DNA from: Nitrososphaerales archaeon TH1177
Lineage (GTDB): Archaea; Thermoproteota; Nitrososphaeria; Nitrososphaerales; Nitrososphaeraceae
Length of the DNA: 13,996 bases
NCBI GenBank assembly: GCA_014523515.1
Contig: JAATVJ010000243.1
Location: 1-13,996, forward strand
Reading direction: 5' to 3'
Translations under genes and position numbers: made by a program
Part shown: positions 8,331-13,996 of the stretch, piece after piece
Layout: each line of letters opens with the position of its first letter
Numbering within the stretch: position 1 is the first letter of the stretch
Notes under the pieces: model-generated
Seen by the model: the letters and a program-made list of their open reading frames with translations, nothing else
What the model was told of the DNA's origin: nothing
The model's database searches: none

Positions 8331-8999
8331 TTATTTGTTATAATAAAGTGTTATTTCGTTATCATTTTTGTTTTGAATAATTTTAGTAAGCTTTAATTTT
8401 ATCCCTTGTGATATAGCAGAATATCCTCTTCCTTCAACAAGAGTAATAGCATCTCTTCCACCAAGAACTATTGGTGCGATAGTTACAATTAATTCATTTA
8501 CAATTCCATCATGTAAACAAGACCAATTTAATTCTCCTCCTCCTTCGATAAGGATTTTTCTATAGCCCATATCATACAATATTTTGAAAAGTCTTTTTAA
8601 ATTTACTAATTTTGATCCAATTATTATAACATAAGCTCCTGATTTCTTTATTTCTTCTATAGTATCTCTACTAGCCTGTTTTGTAACAACAATTATAGTT
8701 TTAATTTTAGTAGCAGATTTAAGAATTTTAGAATCTAATGGTATTCTACCATAACTATCTATAATAATACGGGTTGGAGATATCTTATTTTTTCTTGTGA
8801 ATCTAATATTTAACATAGGATTATCTATAAGAACTGTATTTATACCGACTACTATTGCATCAACTTTAGATCGTAATTTATGAACGCGTACTAAATCTTT
8901 TTTTGAAGAGATACATGAATTGCCACTATAAGAAGAGATTTTTCCATCTATAGTCACAGCAGAATTAATAATTACTTTTAAATCAGCAGGGAATTTCAT
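8331..8999 (-). CDS. arfC: 2,5-diamino-6-ribosylamino-pyrimidinone 5'-phosphate reductase (ArfC)
   Basis: A 222-aa RibD C-terminal-type (DHFR-like fold) reductase. In the archaeal and fungal route it reduces the ribosyl side chain to ribityl with NADPH before deamination. Family motifs are SAVTIDGK (13-20), VGINTVLIDNP (51-61), RIIIDSYGRIP (77-87), the nucleotide-binding ILIEGGGEL (149-157) and APIVLGGRDA (175-184). The bacterial RibD deaminase domain is absent, so the deaminase must be a separate protein. It is the last gene of the riboflavin cluster and overlaps the 3' end of the amidohydrolase gene by 17 bases, which implies co-transcription and probably translational coupling. The start MKFPADLKVIINS is the natural one for the family. 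Confidence 0.92.
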   Translation of the reverse strand: MKFPADLKVIINSAVTIDGKISSYSGNSCISSKKDLVRVHKLRSKVDAIVVGINTVLIDNPMLNIRFTRKNKISPTRIIIDSYGRIPLDSKILKSATKIKTIIVVTKQASRDTIEEIKKSGAYVIIIGSKLVNLKRLFKILYDMGYRKILIEGGGELNWSCLHDGIVNELIVTIAPIVLGGRDAITLVEGRGYSAISQGIKLKLTKIIQNKNDNEITLYYNK

Positions 9000-10290
9000 T
9001 TATAAATCTGCCATCTATCATGATAGCTTTTATTGCTCCACAAGAAAGTCTATGAATAATAGAAGAATAGATATTATGAATAGGTTGTAAGTCTATATGA
9101 TACTTATCAATGAATAAGAGATCTGCACATTTTCCAATTTCGATTGAGCCAGAATTCAAATTAAATATTTCCCCAGGATTAACGGTAATCATTTTTAATA
9201 ATTCTTTTGGATCTATTGAATTAGAATATTTAGATGATTGCGATTTAATTACTTTCCATAGATAATCTAACTCTTGCAAAAGATTTGGAGAATTAAGCAT
9301 AATGTTATCAGTACCTATTGATATCTTAAATCCTAATTTTAACATAGTTACGACATTGGGAATTCCATTTCCAAGAATTCCGTTAGATCTTGGACACAAT
9401 ACTATGCCTATATTATTATGTAAGGCAAGAGTGAGATCTTGCAAATCAGCATGTGTCATATGGATCAAGATATCTGGTTTAAGAAAGTTTATAATTCTCT
9501 CAACTTCCGTTTTTCCTGTAAGTAATTTTGAGAATTTGATAGTACTTTTGGATTCAGCCGCATGAATAGCAATTATTTTTTTTTTATGAACTAAATAATT
9601 ATTTTTATTGAATTCTTTAACTTTGTATTTATATTGCTTAAGAGCATAATCAGTATTTTCATTAGCACCGCTTAATCCTAATCCATCACTTAATTCTAGT
9701 ACTCTTGAAAGAGATTCCAAAGATAGTTTTGGTAACTTATCTAATTTTTCATCAATATCTTTTTTTTCAGTTTGTTTTTTATTTTTCAGTATTTTTTTTA
9801 AATTAAAATAATATTCTATTCTACCTAAAATTACTGATTTTATAGGTAGATCTTGTATAGATTCTTTTAATAACTCAACTCCTTCAGGTCCACCTTCACG
9901 AAAATCTACAAAATATATTGTACCTTTTATCATCATAGAAATGGCAGAAGTGCGCATAAAATATTTTAAATGTTCTTTCATACTTTTATGCAAGATTTTC
10001 TTTTTAATTCCATAAACAGGATTAATCATTTCATCAAAAGTAGAACTAATCGATATATCCTTTCCTATTGAATCTGCTATATGAGTATGGGAATTTATAA
10101 ATCCAGGGATAACAAGAAATCCCGTTCCATCATAAACTTTTGTATCAGTAAAATTATAATGATCAAGATATGCATCTTCTTTACCAACATCTATTATTAT
10201 TCCATTTTCATTAATACAAATAAATCCGTTATGTATAAAAAGTAAATCTTTCCCATATAACATACTGATATTTCTAATGATAAGAATCAT
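8983..10290 (-). CDS. amidohydrolase-superfamily deaminase-like enzyme inside the riboflavin operon
   Basis: A 435-aa metal-dependent TIM-barrel hydrolase of the cytosine/guanine/S-adenosylhomocysteine deaminase type. Motifs are the metal pair IPGFINSHTH (His68, His70), IHAAES (metal His243 with Glu246 in the HxxE arrangement used for proton transfer by amidine deaminases), LIHMTHAD (His277 or His280), the substrate-loop motif CPRSN (299-303) and SIGTDN (Asp328). N- and C-terminal beta-sandwich strands (about 1-60 and 380-435, ending GRFINE) also fit. The ATG overlaps the arfA stop (ATGA), and the end overlaps arfC by 17 bases, so the gene is embedded in the riboflavin operon. The pathway still needs removal of a formyl group and deamination of the pyrimidine; I infer the second as its likeliest role. 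Family assignment is firm; substrate is inference. Confidence 0.85.
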   Translation of the reverse strand: MILIIRNISMLYGKDLLFIHNGFICINENGIIIDVGKEDAYLDHYNFTDTKVYDGTGFLVIPGFINSHTHIADSIGKDISISSTFDEMINPVYGIKKKILHKSMKEHLKYFMRTSAISMMIKGTIYFVDFREGGPEGVELLKESIQDLPIKSVILGRIEYYFNLKKILKNKKQTEKKDIDEKLDKLPKLSLESLSRVLELSDGLGLSGANENTDYALKQYKYKVKEFNKNNYLVHKKKIIAIHAAESKSTIKFSKLLTGKTEVERIINFLKPDILIHMTHADLQDLTLALHNNIGIVLCPRSNGILGNGIPNVVTMLKLGFKISIGTDNIMLNSPNLLQELDYLWKVIKSQSSKYSNSIDPKELLKMITVNPGEIFNLNSGSIEIGKCADLLFIDKYHIDLQPIHNIYSSIIHRLSCGAIKAIMIDGRFINEIPC

Positions 10291-11060
10291 TTAATTTCAT
10301 AGATTGGAATAATTTGTCCTTTCTTACGCAATTTTCTTATCCAATCTAGAGCTTCCGTAGCATTCTTAGCAGATTCTCTAGAAGTCCTTCCAAATCCTAT
10401 ACCACAATTAAATTTAATATCTAATTCATCAGAAATACTATTTAATAAATAAGAGATTTCATCTTTTTCTATTAGATCTACAATAATCATAAAATTATCA
10501 CCTCCTAGAAAAAAAGTTAATGAATTTTTCTTAAGGAATTTATCCATAAGAAGAATATATGATTTCATTACCTTAACAGTAGTTTCATAAGGAGAGATAT
10601 GATTTCCAATACTCGATGAACCATTTATGTCAATATGAAGTGTTTTTATTTTTTTGTCATTTAAACTAGAAGACATATCTGAAAGATTATTTATTTCACC
10701 ATAGATTTGAAACTCTTTATCAAGGAATTTTCCATTTTTCCTTGCCTGATATGCATCAATATTTGCATCTAATGGAGTTTTTCCATTTCCTATTGTAAAA
10801 GATATACAGAGCTCTGTATGTTTAAGAGAAATCTCTTTTATTATTGAGATATGATCCTGTAATGTTAGCGTGTTTGTAATTACAAAATATTCATCAAATC
10901 TATTGAAGAATACTAGACAATTATATTTTGAGAATAAATTTTGAAGATCATGATAAATCTTGGCTTGAAGCATTTGTAATTCTGCTTCTCTATCACTACC
11001 AAGGGTTAATGTCCATGTCCCATAACCTTCTATTTTAATTATTGTTAGCTGGATGTTCAT
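10287..11060 (-). CDS. arfA: GTP cyclohydrolase III (ArfA/GTP cyclohydrolase IIa)
   Basis: A 257-aa archaeal GTP cyclohydrolase III. It hydrolyses GTP to 2-amino-5-formylamino-6-ribosylamino-4-pyrimidinone 5'-phosphate, leaving the formyl group on, and commits GTP to riboflavin (and in other archaea also F420). The family pattern is clear: IKIEGYGTWT near the start, NRFDEYFVITN (53-63), HIDINGSSS (142-150), FFLGGDNFM (183-191, the GGDEF-like turn of the nucleotidyl-cyclase fold) and GIGFGRTSRESAKNA (220-234). Length is as expected. The ATG overlaps the ribH stop by 4 bases (ATGA), and its own stop overlaps the amidohydrolase start in the same way. Because ArfA retains the formyl group, the pathway also needs an ArfB-type deformylase, and no creatininase-family ArfB lies in the window. 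Confidence 0.92.
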   Translation of the reverse strand: MNIQLTIIKIEGYGTWTLTLGSDREAELQMLQAKIYHDLQNLFSKYNCLVFFNRFDEYFVITNTLTLQDHISIIKEISLKHTELCISFTIGNGKTPLDANIDAYQARKNGKFLDKEFQIYGEINNLSDMSSSLNDKKIKTLHIDINGSSSIGNHISPYETTVKVMKSYILLMDKFLKKNSLTFFLGGDNFMIIVDLIEKDEISYLLNSISDELDIKFNCGIGFGRTSRESAKNATEALDWIRKLRKKGQIIPIYEIK

Positions 11061-11518
11061 TTTATAATAATAGTTTCATTTTGACTACGTTGAGTTTCAT
11101 TTAATTTTTTTATTCTAGTCACCATATTTACAGCTGCATTTACTGCACGTACTGGAACTATTTTAGCTCTTTCCCATGCCTGTTCAATAGTCATGTTGGG
11201 TCCTGATACACCTAATGCAATTGGTTTTTTATATTGTAATGATAAATCTGATATCAATCTAGCTGTATTTTCAGCAATTATTATATCATGATTTGTATCA
11301 CCTTTTATAACTGCACCTAAAGTAATTACAGCATCAATAGCACTATCTTGTAATAGATGACTTACTACTAGAGGCATATCAAACGTTCCAGGAACGTAAC
11401 AAATATGACTAATAGTTGAGTTTAACTTTGATGCATGAATTTTTGCTTCTTCTAACATTACATCAGTAATTTCATAATTAAATTCAGAAACAACTATTGC
11501 TAATTGAACTTTAACCAA
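11057..11518 (-). CDS. ribH: 6,7-dimethyl-8-ribityllumazine synthase
   Basis: A 153-aa lumazine synthase that condenses 5-amino-6-ribitylamino-uracil with 3,4-dihydroxy-2-butanone 4-phosphate. Visible family elements are VVSEFNYEIT (9-18), the phosphate- and substrate-site VPGTFDMP (42-49), GAVIKGDTNHD (68-78, catalytic His77) and the C-terminal GVSGPNMTIEQAWERA (103-118). The residue after the His is Asp where many bacterial enzymes have Phe-Asp. A short charged tail (about 140-153, NETQRSQNETIIIK) goes past the usual end and overlaps the next gene. ribH follows ribB after 7 bases and overlaps arfA by 4, so it is in a tight operon. Enzymes of this family form pentamers or 60-subunit shells. 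Confidence 0.94.
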   Translation of the reverse strand: MVKVQLAIVVSEFNYEITDVMLEEAKIHASKLNSTISHICYVPGTFDMPLVVSHLLQDSAIDAVITLGAVIKGDTNHDIIIAENTARLISDLSLQYKKPIALGVSGPNMTIEQAWERAKIVPVRAVNAAVNMVTRIKKLNETQRSQNETIIIK

Positions 11519-11525
11519 TTGAAAT

Positions 11526-12209
11526 TTAAATCACCGAATATGTCTTTAATTGATTAGCTTCTAATAAAGGAAGACCTTTTATTTCTGCATATTTATATGC
11601 TTCAGCAACAGATAGAGATCTAAAAGTGTGAGAATCAAGCATTTCACAGATTGCAACAGCTGGAGTTAGACCTGCGATCTTTGCCAAATAAACAGCAAGT
11701 TCTGTATGACCAAATCGTTCTTTTAAAAGACCGTTTGCTGCGATCAATAGAGAAACATGACCTGGAGTTCGAAAATTCTTGATAAATTCTGATACTCCAC
11801 CAAAATCAATGTTTTTGCAAACTGACGCAAGTTTGGAAATTGTTAGAGCACGATCATAGTCAGTAATTCCCGTATAAGTATCTCTATGATTAACCGAAAT
11901 TGAGAAAGAAGGTTTATCTCCATAAGGAGAACGACCATTTGTCATAGTTGAAAATAAAGGATGATTATTAGAAACACAGTTTAAAATATCATGTAAATAT
12001 AATAGTCCCAATTTTCTGGAAATATATCCGTCTATAGCTAGGCACAACAGACCACCGGCGTCATTTCTCATAGTTGCTATATGAGATGGTTTTATATTTT
12101 CTGCAGCTATTATCATATCGATTTCATTTTCTCTATTATTATCATCATGAATAAGAACAAATTTTCCTAGACTGAGTGCTGTTATCGCTTCTTCTACTGT
12201 TGACAACAC
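11526..12209 (-). CDS. ribB: 3,4-dihydroxy-2-butanone 4-phosphate synthase
   Basis: A 227-aa DHBP synthase making the four-carbon unit of the lumazine ring from ribulose 5-phosphate. Motifs are HDDNNRENEIDMIIAAE (21-37, the acidic metal loop, with Ile where most have Gly), YTGITDYDRALTI (112-124), FRTPGHV (146-152), GHTE (167-170) and CEML (188-191). There is no fused GTP cyclohydrolase II domain, as expected beside arfA. The start must be non-ATG: in-frame codons run TAA-TTT-GTG-TTG-TCA, so only GTG (12209) or TTG (12206) can begin the conserved N-terminus, and the first internal ATG (residue 32) is inside the active site. A TATA-like element lies about 27 bases upstream. It follows ribE after 51 bases and precedes ribH by 7. 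Confidence 0.93.
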   Translation of the reverse strand: MLSTVEEAITALSLGKFVLIHDDNNRENEIDMIIAAENIKPSHIATMRNDAGGLLCLAIDGYISRKLGLLYLHDILNCVSNNHPLFSTMTNGRSPYGDKPSFSISVNHRDTYTGITDYDRALTISKLASVCKNIDFGGVSEFIKNFRTPGHVSLLIAANGLLKERFGHTELAVYLAKIAGLTPAVAICEMLDSHTFRSLSVAEAYKYAEIKGLPLLEANQLKTYSVI

Positions 12210-12230
12210 AAATTATAAAAACACTAGTCA

Positions 12231-12240
12231 TTATATATTT
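12231..12240 (-). promoter_or_regulatory. TATA-like box for ribB (internal operon promoter)
   Basis: The minus-strand AAATATATAA is centred about 27 bases before the GTG start of ribB, inside the 51-base ribE-ribB gap. The spacing places transcription start at or next to the start codon. It matches the tfe TATA box (7760-7769) exactly, which supports it, but it is not tested. Confidence 0.5.
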
Positions 12241-12260
12241 TACTAAAAAATTTGTTATTA

Positions 12261-12881
12261 CTACTTTTTTGGTAAAAGACTTGAAATATATTTACCAACA
12301 ATATCAAATTCAATATTAACTTTATCTCCAATTGATTTTATTCCTAAAGTGGTTTTTTTTAATGTATGAGGTATTAAAGATATAGATAATAAGTTTTTCT
12401 CCATATCCACTACAGTTAAGCTGATGCCATCAATTGTAATTGAACCTTTTCGTATTACATAGTGAAAAGATTGTTTTTGTTCTTTAGAGATTTTGATAAT
12501 AAGTTTTGTTTCAGTAGGATAAATAATTTTGTCGTGGATAATACCTGTACAATCTACATGACCTTGAACAAAATGACCATCAAATCTACCAGAAGCTTTC
12601 ATACTTCTTTCAATATTAACTCTATCACCTTTCTTTATTGAACCTAAAGATGTTTTTCTTACTGTTTCTCCAATTACTGAAAATTCGGCAATACTCCCAT
12701 TTAATTTAGTTATTGTCAAACATACTCCATTTACTGCTACACTTTGACCAATCTTTAAACCATTACTTAACTTTTCCAAATCTATAGAAAATTTAATCTC
12801 AGCAGGATATTTGGATTTCACTTTTTTTATCTCTTTAACAGATTTTATTTGACAGAGAGATTCTATTATACCAGTAAACAT
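12261..12881 (-). CDS. ribE: riboflavin synthase, alpha-chain (RibE) type
   Basis: A 206-aa two-domain riboflavin synthase of the bacterial/eukaryotic lumazine-binding type. It dismutates two 6,7-dimethyl-8-ribityllumazine molecules to riboflavin and the ribitylamino-uracil. The diagnostic MFTGIIE start, NGVCLTI (51-57), GHFVQGHVDCTG (102-113), GSITIDGISLTVV (146-158) and IPHTL (170-174) are all present. The two lumazine-binding repeats occupy about 1-95 and 96-200. Many methanogens instead use the unrelated archaeal RibC enzyme, so this archaeon combines bacterial-type RibE with archaeal ArfA and ArfC. It is the first gene of the cluster. A TATA-like element at 12914-12922 lies about 37 bases before the ATG. 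I see no FMN riboswitch pattern upstream. Confidence 0.95.
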   Translation of the reverse strand: MFTGIIESLCQIKSVKEIKKVKSKYPAEIKFSIDLEKLSNGLKIGQSVAVNGVCLTITKLNGSIAEFSVIGETVRKTSLGSIKKGDRVNIERSMKASGRFDGHFVQGHVDCTGIIHDKIIYPTETKLIIKISKEQKQSFHYVIRKGSITIDGISLTVVDMEKNLLSISLIPHTLKKTTLGIKSIGDKVNIEFDIVGKYISSLLPKK

Positions 12882-12913
12882 TTTATAATTTCATTTTTTA
12901 TTGTTAGTGAAGA

Positions 12914-12922
12914 TAATATAAA
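12914..12922 (-). promoter_or_regulatory. TATA-like box for the riboflavin cluster (ribE)
   Basis: The minus-strand TTTATATTA is centred about 37 bases before the ribE ATG. It has the same sequence as the element upstream of the small ORF at 25-189 and gives a short leader of about ten bases. It is inferred from pattern and spacing. Confidence 0.4.
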
Positions 12923-13432
12923 TAAACAACTATTAATACTATTCACTTTAATAGAGAATACTAATCATAAAAATTTAGAATAATATACCTTAAATTATAT
13001 ATCACCATCTTAAAATAACATAATTGCCAATAAAAAAAGATATCAATTTTGAGTTTACTTGAATATAAGATATTATTGCATAGAAAAAGAAGATACAATA
13101 CTATCTGTTTTATAATATTATTCCTTCAAATTGCACAAGAAAAATAGTATTTTACGAAAAATTGCTATAAAATATAATAACAACTAATAAGTCCGTTATT
13201 CAGAAGAATAGTCTAAGCCATTAAACAACTGATAACAAATTAAAATATACTTAGACAATTATTTGTATTGCATATAATTTTGAATTATAGACATGAATTA
13301 TTTTTAATAAGATTTATTAATAACTAATTTAAAATAATTCTGATGATATTAACTTTTTTGTATCCTTATTACTAGTAAGTTAAAGTTTGAAAAATTAAGT
13401 GTTAAATAATTAAAAATACTTTAATAAAGTAG
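12923..13432. other. AT-rich intergenic stretch with no supported gene
   Basis: About 510 bases between the ribE promoter region and the decayed reading frame. All six frames are broken by stops at short intervals; the longest run I could read on the plus strand is about 35 codons (near 13040-13150) with no ATG start and no family resemblance. I see no tRNA-like cloverleaf, no CRISPR-like repeats, no terminal inverted repeats and no C/D-box pair. A 7-base inverted repeat (13211-13217 with 13250-13256) is within chance for such composition. Confidence 0.6.
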
Positions 13433-13755
13433 ATATCAAAGATAAATGATCAGAAAAAAAATTTACTTTTACAAGTAATAACAGAAAATGATGGTGCACT
13501 TTTGCTTTGATTACCAAAAATAAAACATGGTATACATACATTTGTAGTTATTATAATCAATGTATTGAAATTAGTAAGGAAAAAGCTAAAGATGCGCCTA
13601 GAGAATTAGATTTGGTAGAGTAGGAGATGATTATTGAATTTAAATCCTTTTTTATAAAAATAGATAGATTTTTAGAAAAATATAATATTTCAAAAGAGGG
13701 ATCTTTTAAAATGAGAGAAATATCATTAACTTTAAGTATTTTCAATTACAGATAA
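13433..13755 (+). pseudogene. decayed reading frame of an unrecognised protein (frameshift plus TAG)
   Basis: Two plus-strand frames join into one protein-like reading. The first (13433-13510) reads KNLLLQVITENDGALLL and then meets TGA. The second, offset by one frame, is open from 13492 and reads LITKNKTWYTYICSYYNQC, then EISKEKAKDAPRELDLVE, meets a TAG at 13621-13623, and continues EMIIEFKSFFIKIDRFLEKY and GSFKMREISLTLSIFNYR to TAA at 13753-13755. Composition is that of a real, charged, helical protein of about 100 aa, unlike the random frames nearby. No clear start is visible; an ATG at 13446 is out of frame and followed by a run of eight A, which could be another shift point. I recognise no family. 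Sequencing error is an alternative to true decay. Confidence 0.5.
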
Positions 13756-13812
13756 AAGATTATGAATGATATCTTTAAGATTTTATGAATTCTTATAATA
13801 GTCAAGCAAGGC

Positions 13813-13820
13813 TTATAATA
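13813..13820 (+). promoter_or_regulatory. TATA-like box for rtcB
   Basis: TTATAATA is centred about 34 bases before the ATG at 13850, within a longer alternating T/A run to 13830. Because the whole run is AT, the exact box is uncertain, but the spacing is right for a short-leader archaeal transcript. Confidence 0.35.
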
Positions 13821-13849
13821 ATATTATATACTAAAAATAATCAAATAGA

Positions 13850-13996
13850 ATGAATAAAATAACAACCAAGCGAGGCAATCATGTTATTGAGAAATTAAAC
13901 GAATTTGAGTTTAAAATTAATGTTGATAATTCTAAAAGAATGAATGTACCAGTTACGATTTATGCAGATGATAATTTGATTTTGAAGATGAGTGAA
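13850..13996 (+). CDS. rtcB: RtcB-type RNA ligase, N-terminal fragment cut by the window edge
   Basis: The first 49 codons of a gene that runs off the right end, starting MNKITTKRGNHVIEKLNEF. The stretch SKRMNVPVTIYADDNLILKM (residues 28-47) matches the conserved N-terminal part of archaeal RtcB, where an aligned KRM-x-VP-x-x-(V/I)YADE-x-L-(L/I)-x-KM pattern is found at about the same place. RtcB joins tRNA exon halves (2',3'-cyclic phosphate and 5'-OH ends) using GTP and manganese after intron removal. The N-terminus is about ten residues longer than in typical members. The catalytic Cys and His residues lie beyond the window, so integrity cannot be judged. Confidence 0.8.
   Translation, partial: MNKITTKRGNHVIEKLNEFEFKINVDNSKRMNVPVTIYADDNLILKMSE

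Noticed and set aside
9302..9565. 87-aa plus-strand open frame inside the amidohydrolase gene
   Set aside because: It is antisense to the HAAE and GTD active-site motifs; a shadow frame.
12882..12960. FMN riboswitch upstream of the riboflavin cluster
   Set aside because: The leader is only about ten bases and none of the conserved FMN-element sequence is present.
13040..13150. About 35-codon plus-strand open run starting near a TTG
   Set aside because: It has no ATG, no promoter spacing and no recognisable family; within chance for the region.
13211..13256. 7-base inverted repeat GTCTAAG/CTTAGAC as a hairpin or operator
   Set aside because: It is short, does not extend on either side, has a 32-base loop and is expected by chance in this AT-rich stretch.
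13340..13350. Possible C-box (CTGATGAT) of a C/D-box guide RNA
   Set aside because: The first base does not fit the RTGATGA pattern, and no CTGA D-box follows at a suitable distance.
13557..13745. 62-aa minus-strand open frame
   Set aside because: It lies opposite the plus-strand decayed frame, whose reading looks far more protein-like, and its composition (Ile/Leu/Ser/Lys from AT-rich complement) is that of a shadow.

Overview
The window looks like part of an ammonia-oxidising-type archaeon (Nitrososphaerota/Thaumarchaeota). Archaeal markers are transcription factor E, an archaeal-type GTP cyclohydrolase III, the start of an archaeal-style RtcB ligase, and an ADP-forming acyl-CoA synthetase of the kind thaumarchaea use in carbon fixation. 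The base composition is very AT-rich by eye. Many genes have a TATA-like box about 25-35 bases before the start codon and almost no leader, as in archaea. Genus-level placement cannot be made from this sequence alone.

Layout. 1-854: a small unrecognised gene and a dCMP deaminase, both on the minus strand. 975-1535: a four-helix membrane protein of unknown function (+). 1573-2952: an M20 dipeptidase-like metallopeptidase (-), divergent from the ADP-forming acyl-CoA synthetase at 3100-5247 (+). 5286-6188: a zinc-ribbon/PRC-barrel protein (-). 6366-7643: a DEAD-box RNA helicase (+). 7799-8317: transcription factor E (+). 8331-12881: a compact minus-strand riboflavin cluster. 12882-13849: a long stretch without an intact gene that contains one decayed reading frame. 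13850 to the end: the N-terminus of RtcB (+), cut by the window edge.

The riboflavin cluster reads, in transcription order, ribE - ribB - ribH - arfA - amidohydrolase - arfC. ArfA opens the GTP ring, ArfC reduces the ribosyl side chain, RibB makes the four-carbon donor, RibH makes lumazine and RibE makes riboflavin. The steps with no standard gene here are deformylation (ArfB), pyrimidine deamination and dephosphorylation. The unannotated partner is an amidohydrolase-superfamily enzyme with deaminase-type metal and Glu motifs. It overlaps arfA by 4 bases and arfC by 17, so it is a strong candidate for the missing pyrimidine deaminase, or less likely the deformylase. This is the most interesting point in the window.

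Other points of note are a ribB gene forced to use a non-ATG start and apparently carrying its own leaderless promoter, a pseudogene whose two reading frames join into one coherent protein, and a small open gene at the left edge.
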